Positions 18,533 to 28,416 of a stretch of 64,000 bases of DNA are shown here, piece after piece. The position numbers were made by a program, and so were the translations under genes. The DNA comes from Streptomyces sp. NBC_01217. GTDB lineage: Bacteria > Actinomycetota > Actinomycetes > Streptomycetales > Streptomycetaceae. The notes below the pieces were generated by a model. That model did not search any database and was not told where the DNA came from. It saw only the letters and a list, made by a program, of their open reading frames with translations. The stretch is from assembly GCF_035994185.1 (NCBI RefSeq), contig NZ_CP108538.1:372001-436000 (forward strand), in the 5' to 3' direction. Within the stretch, counting starts at the first letter, position 1; each line of letters opens with the position of its first letter.

Positions 18533-18746
18533 GCGCCGCTCGGTTCGGCGTCGGGGCCGTCCGAAGGCCGGCACATGCGGGATCCCACGCAGCCGGCGAC
18601 CCGCTGTGGCGGTGCGACGGAGAGTACCGCCGCTTGCCTTCCTGAGCGTTCAGTCGGGCGCGCTCACGGAGGACGGCATTGGCCTCCGTCACAGTGTCAC
18701 CCGCGCCGGTCCCGGTACCGCCCCTCCACCTGCACTGGGAGCTTTT

Positions 18747-20216
18747 GTGGGCACTGCCCGCCCTACCGTCCGCCCTGTCCGTCCTGATGACCGCAGGCCT
18801 CGACGTCGTGCGTGGACCGTGTTCAAGACGCTGCTCCTGGTGATCGTCGTGGCCGCCGGTGGCCTCGCGCTCTATCCCGAGTGGCGTGCCGCGCATCAAG
18901 CGCCCCCGCAGCTCACCGTCCGGTACAAGGCCGGGAGCCCTGCCACGGCCGCGGTGGCCCAGCCATGGCTGGAGGTTGTCAACACCTCCAAAAAGAGGGT
19001 GTCCTTGTCGGACGTGTCGATTCGCTACTACTTCACCGGAGACGGAGCTTCCTCGTACGCGTTCAACTGCGTCCAGGCCGCTGTCGGCTGCTCGAACATC
19101 GCCGGGGAGACCGCCGCACTGGCCGCTCCCACCACCACCGCAGACCGCTACCTCCAGATCAGCTTCACGACGGGCGCCGGCAGCCTGGCACCCGGCGCCA
19201 AGAGCGGAGCCATCGGACTGCAGCTGTACCGTCCCGACGGCAGGAAGCCGGACCAGCTGGACGACCGTTCGTTCAATGCCGCTGACACCACCTTTCAGGC
19301 GTCGAGGACGGTGACCGCATACCTGCGCGGTGTGCACGTCTGGGGGGACGAGCCCACCGGCCCTGCCGGCTCCAGCGGCCACGCCGCTGCGTCCTCACGG
19401 GACTCGTCCGTCCCTCGCCCGAGGCCTGCCCACCCGCGCGGGATCGTGTTCGACAACTTCCACTACAGCGGCCCCGACGATCCCGCGCTCCACGCGCACG
19501 GCTGGCTGGTGCGTACCAGCCCGGGCGGTCCGGGAATCCAGGACACATGGTCGGCCGCGGGCATCAGTTTCCCGGCCGAGAAGACCGCTGTGGGCGGCCA
19601 GGTACTGCAACTGCGGGCCAGCACCGACGGGACAAAGGCGAGCACCAAGCAGGCCGAGGTACAGAGCAGCGGCACCGACTTCCTGACGGGGACCTACGCC
19701 GCCCGGATCTACTTCAACGACAAGCCCACGAGTGGTCGCAACGGCGACCACGTCAACGAGTCCTTCTACACGATCTCGCCCAACAACTCCCGCTACAGCG
19801 AACTCGACAACGAGTACATGCCGAACGGGGGCTGGGGTGCGCCAGGTCCCAAACTCGACACCACGAGCTGGTACAGCGCCGACGCCGGGGACCGGGTCAC
19901 ACACAAACTGGTCTCCAGCCTTCAGGGCTGGCACACCATGGTGATCACAGCCGTGCACGGCGTGGCCACCTACTCGGTGGACGGCCACAAGCTGTTCAGC
20001 AGCGGCGGCAGATACTTCCCACGTCAGAACATGTCCATCAACTTCAACACCTGGTTCGTGGACCTCCCCTTCACGGGTCCGCGCGCCTGGGACATGCGGG
20101 TCAACTGGTTCTACTACAACGCCGACAAGGCCCAGTCCCTGGCGGATGTACAGAAGGCTGTGAACGGCCTCTACGACAGCGGCACCCATTACGTCAACAC
20201 CGTCCCCAAGCACTGA
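18747..20216 (+). CDS. Membrane-anchored CBM3 plus GH16-like protein
   Basis: 489 residues from GTG 18747, chosen for GGAG five bases upstream and because a single membrane anchor (TVFKTLLLVIVVAAGGLALY, about 25-44) then sits near the N-terminus. Residues about 55-185 form a CBM3 cellulose-binding module (LTVRYKAG, PWLEVVNTSKKRVSLSDVSI, YYFTGDG). After a Ser/Pro linker comes a concanavalin-like beta-sandwich with SELDNEYM (E352, D354, E356), matching the GH16 ExDxE catalytic pattern. It lies 214 bp after the glycosyltransferase on the same strand and probably trims or binds that polymer outside the cell. Confidence 0.78.
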   Translation: MGTARPTVRPVRPDDRRPRRRAWTVFKTLLLVIVVAAGGLALYPEWRAAHQAPPQLTVRYKAGSPATAAVAQPWLEVVNTSKKRVSLSDVSIRYYFTGDGASSYAFNCVQAAVGCSNIAGETAALAAPTTTADRYLQISFTTGAGSLAPGAKSGAIGLQLYRPDGRKPDQLDDRSFNAADTTFQASRTVTAYLRGVHVWGDEPTGPAGSSGHAAASSRDSSVPRPRPAHPRGIVFDNFHYSGPDDPALHAHGWLVRTSPGGPGIQDTWSAAGISFPAEKTAVGGQVLQLRASTDGTKASTKQAEVQSSGTDFLTGTYAARIYFNDKPTSGRNGDHVNESFYTISPNNSRYSELDNEYMPNGGWGAPGPKLDTTSWYSADAGDRVTHKLVSSLQGWHTMVITAVHGVATYSVDGHKLFSSGGRYFPRQNMSINFNTWFVDLPFTGPRAWDMRVNWFYYNADKAQSLADVQKAVNGLYDSGTHYVNTVPKH

Positions 20217-20386
20217 GCCTGTGGCATTGCGCGACCGTCGGGTCACTCCGAAGTCCTGCGCCATCCGGGCGCCGGCCCCGGCCTGCGAGCACAAGTCCGA
20301 CCTCGGTCGGCGTCGAACGCAGGCGCTCCTCGGTCCACCGACTGTGCCGCCGCGTCAGCCCCGGCAACTGCGCGACGACGTCCGGC

Positions 20387-20440
20387 GTTCGCCGTTCGCC
20401 GTTCGCCGTTCGCCGTTCGCCGTTCGCCGTTCGCCGTTCG
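20387..20440. repeat. Heptanucleotide tandem repeat (GTTCGCC)n
   Basis: Seven full copies of GTTCGCC plus five bases of an eighth. Three units equal seven codons, so on the minus strand the array encodes a repeating TANGERR stretch. It sits exactly at the end of a tail-tube gene fragment. Confidence 0.9.
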
Positions 20441-20442
20441 CA

Positions 20443-20556
20443 CGAAACGATCTCGATCACGTCTTGCCCGTAGGACAAGCCGCTGCACGACTTGAGTGCC
20501 CCTGCCTGGATGTTGTCCAGGTCAACAGCGAACGTGTGGGTGGTCAGGATGGCCAT
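20443..20556 (-). pseudogene. Phage-like tail tube protein, N-terminal fragment
   Basis: ATG 20556 gives AILTTHTFAVDLDNIQAGAL then KSCSGLSYGQDVIEIVSC. This resembles the N-terminus of small phage tail / contractile injection system tube proteins in Streptomyces. After 38 residues the homology ends at the heptanucleotide repeat. No other tail gene is nearby. Confidence 0.5.
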
Positions 20557-20969
20557 CTTCGGTCACCGTTCTTCCGTCTCGTGCCCAGGTCGAGAACAGC
20601 CTCTTCCCGGACACCGCGAAGCAGCACAGGCCGATCGCGCCAGCCTGACCTCAAGGCAGTACGGCGCCACGGCCGCGCATGCCGCCCGGATGAGTCACTC
20701 GCCTCAAGGGCTCTGAAACTGCCGCGATCCGGGCGGCGAACCCATCGCGCACTCAGCCTCAGAACCCACGGCAGCCGACAGGCTCATGGGCGATCTGCCT
20801 CGCACCAGCGCGCCTATGGCCCTGAAAGTTCCGTACCGGGGTGGCTTACAGAAGGCAGACCCTCACCACGATGCCCATCCGTGATGGCTGAGTGCTTCTG
20901 ATGGGAGCAACGCGGTCCGTTGCCCGACTGCCGTACCTGCCCGATGTACTCCAGCGTCTGCTGCGCCGT
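20557..20969. other. Region without recognisable gene
   Basis: No domain recognised on either strand; it lies between the tail-tube fragment and a transposase relic and is probably eroded DNA. Confidence 0.35.
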
Positions 20970-21292
20970 CGAGTGGACCGCAAGAACGGCAAGGTCAGCA
21001 TCAAGACTGTCTACGCGGTCACCAGCCTCACCGCGGAACAGACCACACCCGCCGAGCTCGCCCGGCTGATCCGCAGCCACTGGAAGATCGAAGCCCTGCA
21101 CCACGTCCGAGACGTGACACTCGCCGAGGACATCTCCCAGCTGCGAACCGGCTCCGCACCCCGCACCATGGCGACCTGGCACAACCTCGCCATCGGCGCC
21201 CTCGCCTCGCCGGGAAGAGCAGCATCACCGCCGGCCTCCGGCACAACGCCCGCAACGCCCGCCGACCGCTCGCCCTCCTCGGACTCACATGA
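20970..21292 (+). pseudogene. ISAs1-family transposase, 3' remnant, frameshifted
   Basis: Reads [40 protein letters not shown] and [20 protein letters not shown], the C-terminal part of ISAs1-type transposases. After NLAIGAL the frame shifts and ends [20 protein letters not shown] with a stop at 21290. The catalytic N-terminal part is missing. Confidence 0.75.
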
Positions 21293-21336
21293 CCATGACA
21301 CGGACGTCACGCGACTACGCCCAAGCCCTGGGCAGG

Positions 21337-21897
21337 TCACAAGCTCAGTACAATCGCGGAACCGATGCCGCCCAAGCCCAGGGCAGTACCGGCCTCGCGC
21401 CAGCCGCCCTTTCCCCAACGGAAGTAGCGGTCCAAGGCGATTCTGACGGGGCCGATGGCGGCGAGAGCCAGGGCAACGACCGCAATGCTCATGGTGTATT
21501 CGAGACCGCCTTCGGCGACCCATAGTCCGTGCTGTGCGTGGATATTCACCATGGCATTGATCATCACACCTACGATGATTGCCGACGCCAGAGGCGTGAG
21601 CACTCCCAATATCAGGCCGAGGCCGCCGCCGATTTCCGAGATGCCGGCCAGTACGGCGAAGAGCGTACCGGGTCGATATCCCAGTGAGGCGAAGCTCCGA
21701 GCGGTTTCGGTGAGGCCGTCGCCGCCGTCGCCGCCGTAGAAGCCGAAGAGCTTCTGGCTGCCGTGTCCGATCATCAGCAGGCCGAAGGTGATCCGGAGCA
21801 GCAGTAGGCCGTAGTCGCCGGCAGTCGCTGCAGGTTGCTGATCGATATCAGTCCGGGATACACGAATTGCCCTCAGCTGTTCGGAGATGCTCTTCAT
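21337..21897 (-). CDS. DoxX family membrane protein
   Basis: 186 residues from ATG 21897. Four hydrophobic segments, with the DoxX hallmark [20 protein letters not shown] near residues 33-52 and the glycine-rich [20 protein letters not shown]. DoxX proteins are small membrane proteins linked to redox and thiol-stress complexes; function here is unproven. Longer in-frame starts exist (to 22029) but lack the family start. It stands alone between transposase relics. Confidence 0.85.
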   Translation of the reverse strand: MKSISEQLRAIRVSRTDIDQQPAATAGDYGLLLLRITFGLLMIGHGSQKLFGFYGGDGGDGLTETARSFASLGYRPGTLFAVLAGISEIGGGLGLILGVLTPLASAIIVGVMINAMVNIHAQHGLWVAEGGLEYTMSIAVVALALAAIGPVRIALDRYFRWGKGGWREAGTALGLGGIGSAIVLSL

Positions 21898-22154
21898 AGG
21901 AATCTCTTCCGCCGATGAGGTCCCCTGTACGGTGAACATCGCCCATGAACCCGGCGAACCGGTTCGAAGGCAGCCACCTACATCCTGACGCATCCCCGCA
22001 CAGCAGGCCGCAGTGTTCTCTCCGTTCAATCATGGCTCCAGGCGTCCGCTGACGCGTCCGGAGCGGTTGCGGCCTACGTGTGACAATCACAGCGAGGGCC
22101 TTCACCCCGGATCCTGGAAACTTGAGACGTGAATCTTGAGGTCTGAGAACGGAA

Positions 22155-22878
22155 ATCTCGTGGTCATGAAGCACTGTCCGCGGGAGTTCGAATCGGACGC
22201 GGTCGCGGTGCACCAGTCGCGCCCCGGAGCGACGATCAAGCAGGTCGCCGCAGATCCGGGAACACACCGACGGCGAACGGGTCAACCACGAGAAGACCGC
22301 CCGCATCATGCGCCAGACCCGCCTGGCCGGTCTGCGGTCATGCCGCAAACACCGCACCACCGTCACGGACCCGGCCGCGGCAAAGGCCCCTGACCTCGTC
22401 AGGCACGACTTCACCGCGCACGCCGTGAACACCGAGTACGCCGGCGACACTGCCTACTTGAGCATCGGCGGCGGCAAGATCTGCTACCTGGCTGGCTGGA
22501 CGATCGCCGATCACAGGCGTGCCCAGCCCGTCATCGAGGCCCCAGCCCCAGCCGAGCGGACCCCCGGCAGCCTCGCCGGGGCCGACATCCACACCGATCA
22601 CGGAACCCAATAGCTCCGCCGCGCTCGCCGCCGCCTGCCAAGGAGCCGGCATCCGGGAGTCCATGAGCGCAGTGGGCAGCAGTGCGGACAACGCGCTCGC
22701 GAAGCCGTTCAACGCAACGTTCAAACGCGAAACGCCGCAAGACGTCAAGAACTGGACCGGCGAGCGCGAGGCCCGCCCGGCTGCGTTCCGGTGCCCGCAC
22801 GGCTGCAAAACCCAGCGCCGTCGCTCCCGTCTCGGCTACCGCAGCTCCGCCGAATACGAGACCCCGCTCGCAGGTTGA
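22155..22878 (+). pseudogene. IS3-family element relic, frameshifted and deleted
   Basis: The 5' part reads MKHCPREFESDAVAVHQSRP and GATIKQVAADPG (OrfA start). Then, in other frames, GERVNHEKTARIMRQTRLAG, DFTAHAVNTEYAGDTAYLSI and GSLAGADIHTDHGTQ, and finally MSAVGSSADNALAKPFNATF to the stop near 22878 (OrfB, DDE region). Pieces of both genes are missing. Confidence 0.8.
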
Positions 22879-23288
22879 CCACCACACCAATGGTGTCCGT
22901 CAGAGCGGAACAAGCCCGGGCCGCGTCGCAAGTTGTCCCCGTCCTGGCTGCCCGGGCTCGACACGGGTCGAGAGCCCACGTCGAAGAGGTCACGCCGGTG
23001 AGCGGTAACCGTTCGCGGGGCCGGTCGTCGCGGGTACGGCGGACTATCGCGGCCCGTCGCGGAAGGCATCGCACCATGGGTGATCAACTGTGCCTTCACC
23101 TGCGCGGTATCCGTAATCCGTAACACGCACGTAGCAGTCGCCGACCCATGTCGGCTCTATGCTCGGATCATGACCAAGGCTGTCCGAGAGCGCCTGTTCA
23201 TGTCGGCTGCCTGATCCGTCTCGTCCTTCCCGGTCGCATGCGGCCTGCTGCGCCGTGTCCTGCCCGCACACTCTGAAAGGCAGATTGA
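22879..23288. other. Upstream region of the ATP-grasp gene with a possible leader peptide
   Basis: No full gene seen. A 14-codon open frame at 23170-23214 (MTKAVRERLFMSAA) lies 74 bp before the ATP-grasp start, with TATGCT shortly upstream as a possible -10 element. Whether it is translated is unknown. Confidence 0.35.
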
Positions 23289-24440
23289 ATGGTCTCTCGC
23301 GTCCGGATCTGGCTCAACCGCACCTACGCGGAGAACGTGTTCTTCATCGAGCAGTTGCGCGACAACCCCCACGGGCGGCAGGTCGAGATCCACGCCACGC
23401 ACGGTGACCCCGATTCCCCCGTGCTGGCCGCCGCCGACACCGCGGCGCTCGAACCCGAGGGTCTGTCTCCCGCCGCGTACCTTGAGTACGCACTCGACCA
23501 GTGCGCCAGGCACGGCATCGATGTCTTCGTACCGGTGCTGCACCAGGCCGTGATCGCGGCGCACCGCGAGGAGTTCCACGCCCTGGGGACCGTACTCCTG
23601 TGCCCTCCCGCGGAGGCGGTCACCACCTTCCAGGACAAGGCGCGCGCCTACGAAACAGTCGCGAAGGCCAGCATTCCGGTACCGCCGTGGTGGCGCGTGC
23701 GCACGGAGGACGAATTCCTCATGGCCGTCGAGGCAATCGAGGCCGACGGGCACAAGGCGTGCTTCAAGCCGGCCACCGGTGCGGGAGGGGTCGGCTTCCG
23801 CATCGTCACCCGCGCCCCGTTCTCCCTGCTGCATCTGGGCGGCTTCCCCAGCTCGTACGTTCCACTGAATCTGATCCTGGACGCATTGCGCCGCACCGAG
23901 CGCACCGTCGACTGGCTGGTGATGCCGCGCCTGGACGAGCCGGAGGTCTCTGTCGACTGCCTGACCGGGCCGGACGGCAGGGTCAGGATGGCGATAGGCC
24001 GCACCAAGCAGGGCCGCCGCCGCGGCTTCACTCTCCATCCGTCGTGGATCCAGCCGGCCCGCCGGATCGTCGAGACGTTCGGCCTGCTCTGGCTCACGAA
24101 TGTCCAGTTCCGCCTGTACAACGGCGCTCCGGTGCTGATGGACGTCAACACCCGTCCGGCGGGCGGACTGCACCAACTCGCCCAGTGCGGCCTCAACGTT
24201 CCGTGGGCCAGTGTGCGGCTGGCCCTCGGTGAGGAGCCCGGCGAGCTGGTAGCGGACTTCCTGGGGCCGGACTACGCGGTCATCGCGGGCCCCCACCCGG
24301 TGCTTCCGGCGGCCAAGCCCCAGCAGCGGACGCATACACCCGCGCCCGCCGCTCCCCTCGGGGCGGACGCGGCTCCTGCGACGGAGCCGGCGGAGATCGC
24401 TTCGGCCACGTCGGGGACCGCGTCTCCCATGGGCGCCTGA
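23289..24440 (+). CDS. ATP-grasp domain protein of unknown substrate
   Basis: 383 residues, ATG 23289 with GAAAGG ahead. The N-terminal pre-ATP-grasp domain is SRVRIWLNRTYAENVFFIEQ. The ATP-grasp fold shows QDKARAYETVAKASIPVPPW, CFKPATGAGGVGFRIV (phosphate-binding loop) and VLMDVNTRPAGGLHQLA (Mg-binding Asn/Asp). The last 60 residues are a Pro/Ala-rich tail. Related proteins are carboxylate-amine ligases and carbamoyl-phosphate synthase-like; Streptomyces versions occur near tellurite-resistance genes, but no such gene is here. Confidence 0.8.
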   Translation: MVSRVRIWLNRTYAENVFFIEQLRDNPHGRQVEIHATHGDPDSPVLAAADTAALEPEGLSPAAYLEYALDQCARHGIDVFVPVLHQAVIAAHREEFHALGTVLLCPPAEAVTTFQDKARAYETVAKASIPVPPWWRVRTEDEFLMAVEAIEADGHKACFKPATGAGGVGFRIVTRAPFSLLHLGGFPSSYVPLNLILDALRRTERTVDWLVMPRLDEPEVSVDCLTGPDGRVRMAIGRTKQGRRRGFTLHPSWIQPARRIVETFGLLWLTNVQFRLYNGAPVLMDVNTRPAGGLHQLAQCGLNVPWASVRLALGEEPGELVADFLGPDYAVIAGPHPVLPAAKPQQRTHTPAPAAPLGADAAPATEPAEIASATSGTASPMGA

Positions 24441-24669
24441 CCCAGCCTGCGCGGCACAGACCCCGGTCCCGGTACGCGCTCCCCACCAGGCAACGGCCGT
24501 CGAGCACCGGGCACCGGGTACCGGGTGGCGTGTTGCCGACCGGGCTCACCGCGTTCGACGAACACCGCGACGTCCTCGGGCCTTTCAAGTCGACCGAGTG
24601 TGGTCTTCCGCGCACAGTCCGGGCAGTGACAGGCGTGCTTTCTCCTCTCCTCAGCACCTGGCTTCCCAG

Positions 24670-26086
24670 CTACGCGGGCGCGTCGATGGGCACGATGTTG
24701 ATGAGCTTGTTGTTCACGAACTCATGGATTCCAGCAGTTGAGAGTTCATGACCGTAGCCGGAACGCTTCGTCCCACCGAACGGCAGATCCGCCTTCGTCC
24801 AGGTGGGATGGTTCACGAACACCATCCCGGTATCGAGGCGCTCAGCGAGCTCGGCTCCATGCTCGGTGTCCTGTGTGAACACGGATCCGCCGAGCCCGTA
24901 GTGTGAGTCGTTTGCGAGCCGTACGGCTTCGTCCTCGCCCTCTGCGCGGAAGAACAGGGCGACCGGCCCGAAGAACTCCTGGTAGTAGGCGGGGTTTTCC
25001 GGGATGAGATCGGTGAGGATCGTCGGCTGTACGAATGCCCCTGTTGTCGGTATCGGCTCACCGAGCGGGATTGATGTCGCACCGGCGTCGACGGCAGCTC
25101 CCACCTGGGCGTTCAGTTGATCCGCTGCGGCCTGCGACGACATGGGTGGAAGGGTGGTTGCCTCGTCGAACGGGTCGCCGGCCTTCAGATCGGCGAGTTC
25201 GGTCTTGAATTGTTCGAGGAACCTGTCAGCGATCTCGTCAACGGCGATGATTCGCTTGGCAGCCACGCAGCACTGGCCACCGTTGTTCATCCGGCCCCAC
25301 AAGGCCCACTGCACGGTCTTGTCCAGGTCGGCGTCCGCCAGCACGATGAGGGCGTCGCTGCCTCCGAGTTCCATCGTCGACTTCTTGAGATTCTTTCCGA
25401 CGCGTGCGGCCACGACCGATCCCGCTTCCTCGCTCCCGGTCAGGGCCACTCCGCGGATCCTCGGGTCGTCGATCAGCCGGCCGATCTGCTCCTTGGTGGC
25501 GTAGAGGTTGGTGTACGCGCCCTCCGGCGCCCCGGCCTCCAGGAAGAGGCGCTCGAACGCCGCTGCCGCCTGCGGCACGATCGACGCGTGCTTGACCATC
25601 ACCACGTTCCCGGCCATCAGGTTCGGCGCGGCGACGCGGGCAAGCTGGTAGTACGGGAAGTTCCACGGTTGGATGGCCAGCAGGACCCCCATGGGCACAC
25701 TCACCACCACGGGAGTTGGGCACACTCACCACCACGGGAGTGCCTTCGCCGGGATCGGCGGGCCTCAACTGTTGCGGAGCGAGGAACGACTCCGCGTTGT
25801 CGGCGTAGTAGTCGATGATCGACGCGGTCAGCTTCACCTCCGCGAGGCTCTCCTCGTAGAGCTTGCCCATCTCGATGGTCAGCAGCCGTGCGAACTCTTC
25901 AGGACGCTCCCTCAGAATCGTGGCCGCCCGCTTGCTCACGGTCTTCCGCTCGTCGAAGGACTTGGCGCTCCACGACTCGAACGTGTCCTGAGCCCTTGCC
26001 AGCAGTCGGGCGAGTTCCCCGTCGTTCAGGTCGGAGAACGTCGCCAGCGTGGCATTGTCGTAGGGGTTGACTGTCTGATAGGTCAT
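24670..26086 (-). pseudogene. Aldehyde dehydrogenase (succinate-semialdehyde type) split by a 25-bp tandem duplication
   Basis: ATG 26086 starts TYQTVNPYDNATLATFSDLN; the frame is normal to SFLAPQQLRPADPGEGTPVV. There a 25-bp segment is directly repeated (25692-25716 and 25717-25741), adding one base to the frame. Homology resumes with VSVPMGVLLAIQPWNFPYYQ and continues to the end, including KKSTMELGGSDALIV (general-base Glu) and GGQCCVAAKR (catalytic Cys). All other sequence is intact, so removing one repeat would restore a normal enzyme of about 463 residues. Known role of the family: NAD(P)-dependent oxidation of aldehydes to acids. Confidence 0.9.
25692..25741. repeat. 25-bp perfect tandem duplication inside the aldehyde dehydrogenase gene
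   Basis: Two identical 25-bp units, each beginning TGGGCACACTCACC and ending ACGGGAGT, directly adjacent. Since 25 is not divisible by three, the duplication shifts the frame. Confidence 0.95.
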
Positions 26087-26181
26087 CGCGGCCTCGTTTC
26101 GCGGCATGCAGGTTCAACGACGAGTGTCTTGATCGCGCTGAGCAGTGTGTCCAGGCCCTCCTTTGCGTCACTGAAGGACAT
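26083..26181 (-). CDS. Possible 32-residue ORF coupled to the aldehyde dehydrogenase
   Basis: ATG 26181 encodes MSFSDAKEGLDTLLSAIKTL and a further 12 residues, stopping with TGA that overlaps the aldehyde dehydrogenase ATG (ATGA). The amphipathic start and the overlap suggest translational coupling. No family recognised; it could equally be the tail of a lost gene. Confidence 0.35.
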   Translation of the reverse strand: MSFSDAKEGLDTLLSAIKTLVVEPACRETRPR

Positions 26182-26287
26182 GCCTGGTCCTGGAGTTCCT
26201 GCAGAGCTCGTTGTCGATGTCGGCGTGGCTGTGGCCCATCGGGCGACAGGAGATTCCCGCGCCGCGCGGTGAGTTCATCAGCGGGGC

Positions 26288-27316
26288 TCACTCCCGTCGC
26301 ACGATGTCGTTCACGAGTACCGCCGCCCCGTCGAAACGGCCGGCTTTGAGGTCGCGGAGGGCTTGCTGTGCCTGGGACAGTGGGTAACTGTGGGTGGTCG
26401 CGCGCACCTTGTGGCGACTCGCGAGCGTCATGAAATCGCGCCCGTTGCGACGGGTGTTGGAGGTGACGCTGCGCAATTGCTTCTCGTAGAACAGCTCTCG
26501 CTCATAGTTCAGGGGTGGGGTGTCGGTCAGGTGGATACCCGCGATCGCGAGGATCCCGCCGCGGTCCAGTGCCCGCATCGCGACCGGGACCAGGTCGCCG
26601 ACCGGGGCGAACAGGATCGCGCCGTCCAGCAGTTCGGGCGGCTCGTCATAGGCTCCCCGGGCGGAGGCGGCGCCGAGATCGAGGGCAAGCTGCCGGTCGG
26701 CCTCGCCCCGGGTCAGCACGTGCACGCGTGCGCCCTGCGCGAGCGCGACCTGTGCGCACAGGTGCGCGCTGCCACCGAACCCGTACAGTCCGAGCCGTCC
26801 GCCCTCGGGCAGCGATGTGCGCAGCAGGGCGCGGAAGCCGATGATGCCCGCGCACAGCAGCGGCGACAGCGCCGCGTCCTCGACGTCGCCGGGCAGCTGG
26901 TACGCGAACGCCGCGGGAACGGTGGTGTACTCCGCGTATCCCCCGTCGGCATCCCATCCGGTGTACGACGAGTTCGGGCAGAGGTTCTCATCCCCGCGTC
27001 GGCAGTACGCGCATGTGCCGTCGGTGCTGCGCAGCCAGGCCACTCCGACCCGGTCGCCGACGATGAAGTTCCGCACGTCCCCGCCCGTTGCCGCGACCAC
27101 CCCGGCGACTTCGTGGCCGGGCGTGACGTGCTGCCTGTGCACAGGCAGATCGCCCTCGCTGACGTGGAGGTCGGTACGGCACACCCCACAGGTACGCACA
27201 TGCACCAGCAGCTCGTCCGAGCGTGGCCGCGGGATCGGCTTTTCGACGTACCGCAGGGAACCCTGCTCGATCGGCCCCGGTTCGAGGACCTCCCATGCGT
27301 GCATCATCCCGCCCAT
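26288..27316 (-). CDS. Zinc-dependent alcohol dehydrogenase
   Basis: 342 residues from ATG 27316 (GAGGTGA upstream; ATG 27307 or 27304 also possible). Catalytic zinc ligands appear in [14 protein letters not shown] and TPGHEVAG; structural zinc cysteines in [12 protein letters not shown]. The cofactor domain has [20 protein letters not shown]. Resembles the propanol-preferring AdhA group: oxidises primary alcohols to aldehydes with NAD(P). It follows the broken aldehyde dehydrogenase's 5' side on the same strand, so the two may once have been consecutive steps. Confidence 0.88.
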   Translation of the reverse strand: MGGMMHAWEVLEPGPIEQGSLRYVEKPIPRPRSDELLVHVRTCGVCRTDLHVSEGDLPVHRQHVTPGHEVAGVVAATGGDVRNFIVGDRVGVAWLRSTDGTCAYCRRGDENLCPNSSYTGWDADGGYAEYTTVPAAFAYQLPGDVEDAALSPLLCAGIIGFRALLRTSLPEGGRLGLYGFGGSAHLCAQVALAQGARVHVLTRGEADRQLALDLGAASARGAYDEPPELLDGAILFAPVGDLVPVAMRALDRGGILAIAGIHLTDTPPLNYERELFYEKQLRSVTSNTRRNGRDFMTLASRHKVRATTHSYPLSQAQQALRDLKAGRFDGAAVLVNDIVRRE

Positions 27317-27398
27317 ACGACCGATCACCTCGTGCTCCGTGTCGCGGTTCGTGCATGCGCGCCCTGGGACCGAATGTCCACCACCGGCGTCGGCGCCC

Positions 27399-28094
27399 TC
27401 AGGCGGGCGTGTCGAAACTCCCGGGGCTGTCCTCGGTGGCCCGCCAGGCAGGAGTCCGCTGTGGACTCGCCTCGGCCAGTGCCTCGCGTACGCCTGCCGC
27501 ATCCTTGTCCGTGGTGTAGACCGGCGTTCCGGGTTGTTGGCGCCAGGACTCGTCGAGCCCGCCGGCGTCGACCGGATCAAAGCCCAGCGCGTCCACGAGG
27601 TGCATCACGATGGCCTTGCCCGACTCGTCGTCGCCGGCCACCGGCAGCGCGATCCGCCCAGGGGCGTCGGCGGGGCGGCCGTCGTCGCCGAGGTGCTGCG
27701 CGTAGATGTTGTTGAACGCCTTGATCACGGGGTGATGGAGCTGTGCCTCGGTCCAGCGGCTCTCCGGCAGCCCCGCCTCGATCTCGTCGATACGGCCGTC
27801 CCGTTGCTGGGGGTAGTAGTTGCAGGTGTCGACGACGACCACGTCGTCGGCGGCCTCGTCCAGCACCCCCGCGGGAAGGTCAGGCACACTCGCCTCGGGG
27901 ATCGTCACTACGACCAAGTCCGCACCGCGGGCCACTTCGCCTAGGGGCACCGCGTGCGCGCCGGTCTCCGCGGCGAGGCCGGCAAGGGTCTGTGGACCTC
28001 GCGAGTTCGCCACGGCCACGCTGTGCCCGAGTTCGGAGAACCGTCGGGTGAGGTTGCCGCCGATGTTTCCGGCGCCGATGATGCCGATATTCAC
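27399..28094 (-). CDS. NADP-binding reductase of the F420-dependent NADP reductase-like group
   Basis: 231 residues, GTG 28094 with GGGAG six bases upstream. N-terminal dinucleotide fold [20 protein letters not shown], then VAVANSRGP, a pattern shared with NADPH:F420 reductases and related oxidoreductases. Later segments are [16 protein letters not shown] and [19 protein letters not shown]. Catalysis and substrate unknown. Same strand as the alcohol dehydrogenase, 82 bp upstream of it. Confidence 0.82.
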   Translation of the reverse strand: MNIGIIGAGNIGGNLTRRFSELGHSVAVANSRGPQTLAGLAAETGAHAVPLGEVARGADLVVVTIPEASVPDLPAGVLDEAADDVVVVDTCNYYPQQRDGRIDEIEAGLPESRWTEAQLHHPVIKAFNNIYAQHLGDDGRPADAPGRIALPVAGDDESGKAIVMHLVDALGFDPVDAGGLDESWRQQPGTPVYTTDKDAAGVREALAEASPQRTPAWRATEDSPGSFDTPA

Positions 28095-28416
28095 GATGAC
28101 TCCCGAGTGGCAGAGAGACGAAGGGGACAGAGAAACGCGGCGCAAAGGCGCACTCCCGTTCTTCTACTACCACCCTGCGAGCGCTGTACGTCCCGCGCAA
28201 ACGCACGCCACCACGGGCAGATCCGTACCGCAGCGCTGGGCACGGGCCATCACGTCAGCGGTGTCGCAATTCCACCAGTGATTGCGGTGTGCAGTTGGGC
28301 AGTTCGTTCATACGCGTGCCGCAAAGGCCGCCCGGCCGAACAGTGGACCTTCGTGCTAACCGATCCACAGGGCGATGGTGCCGTCCTTCGCCGTCTTGAC
28401 GACCCGGTGCACGTGC
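28095..28416. other. Intergenic, nothing recognised
   Basis: About 320 bp between two minus-strand genes with no convincing coding sequence or hairpin. Confidence 0.4.

Noticed and set aside
20387..20440. Possible CRISPR array
   Set aside because: The unit is seven bases with no spacers; it is a simple tandem repeat and no cas gene is present.
20443..20556. Prophage or contractile injection system locus
   Set aside because: Only 38 codons of one tail-like gene are present; no other structural, lysis or integrase gene nearby.
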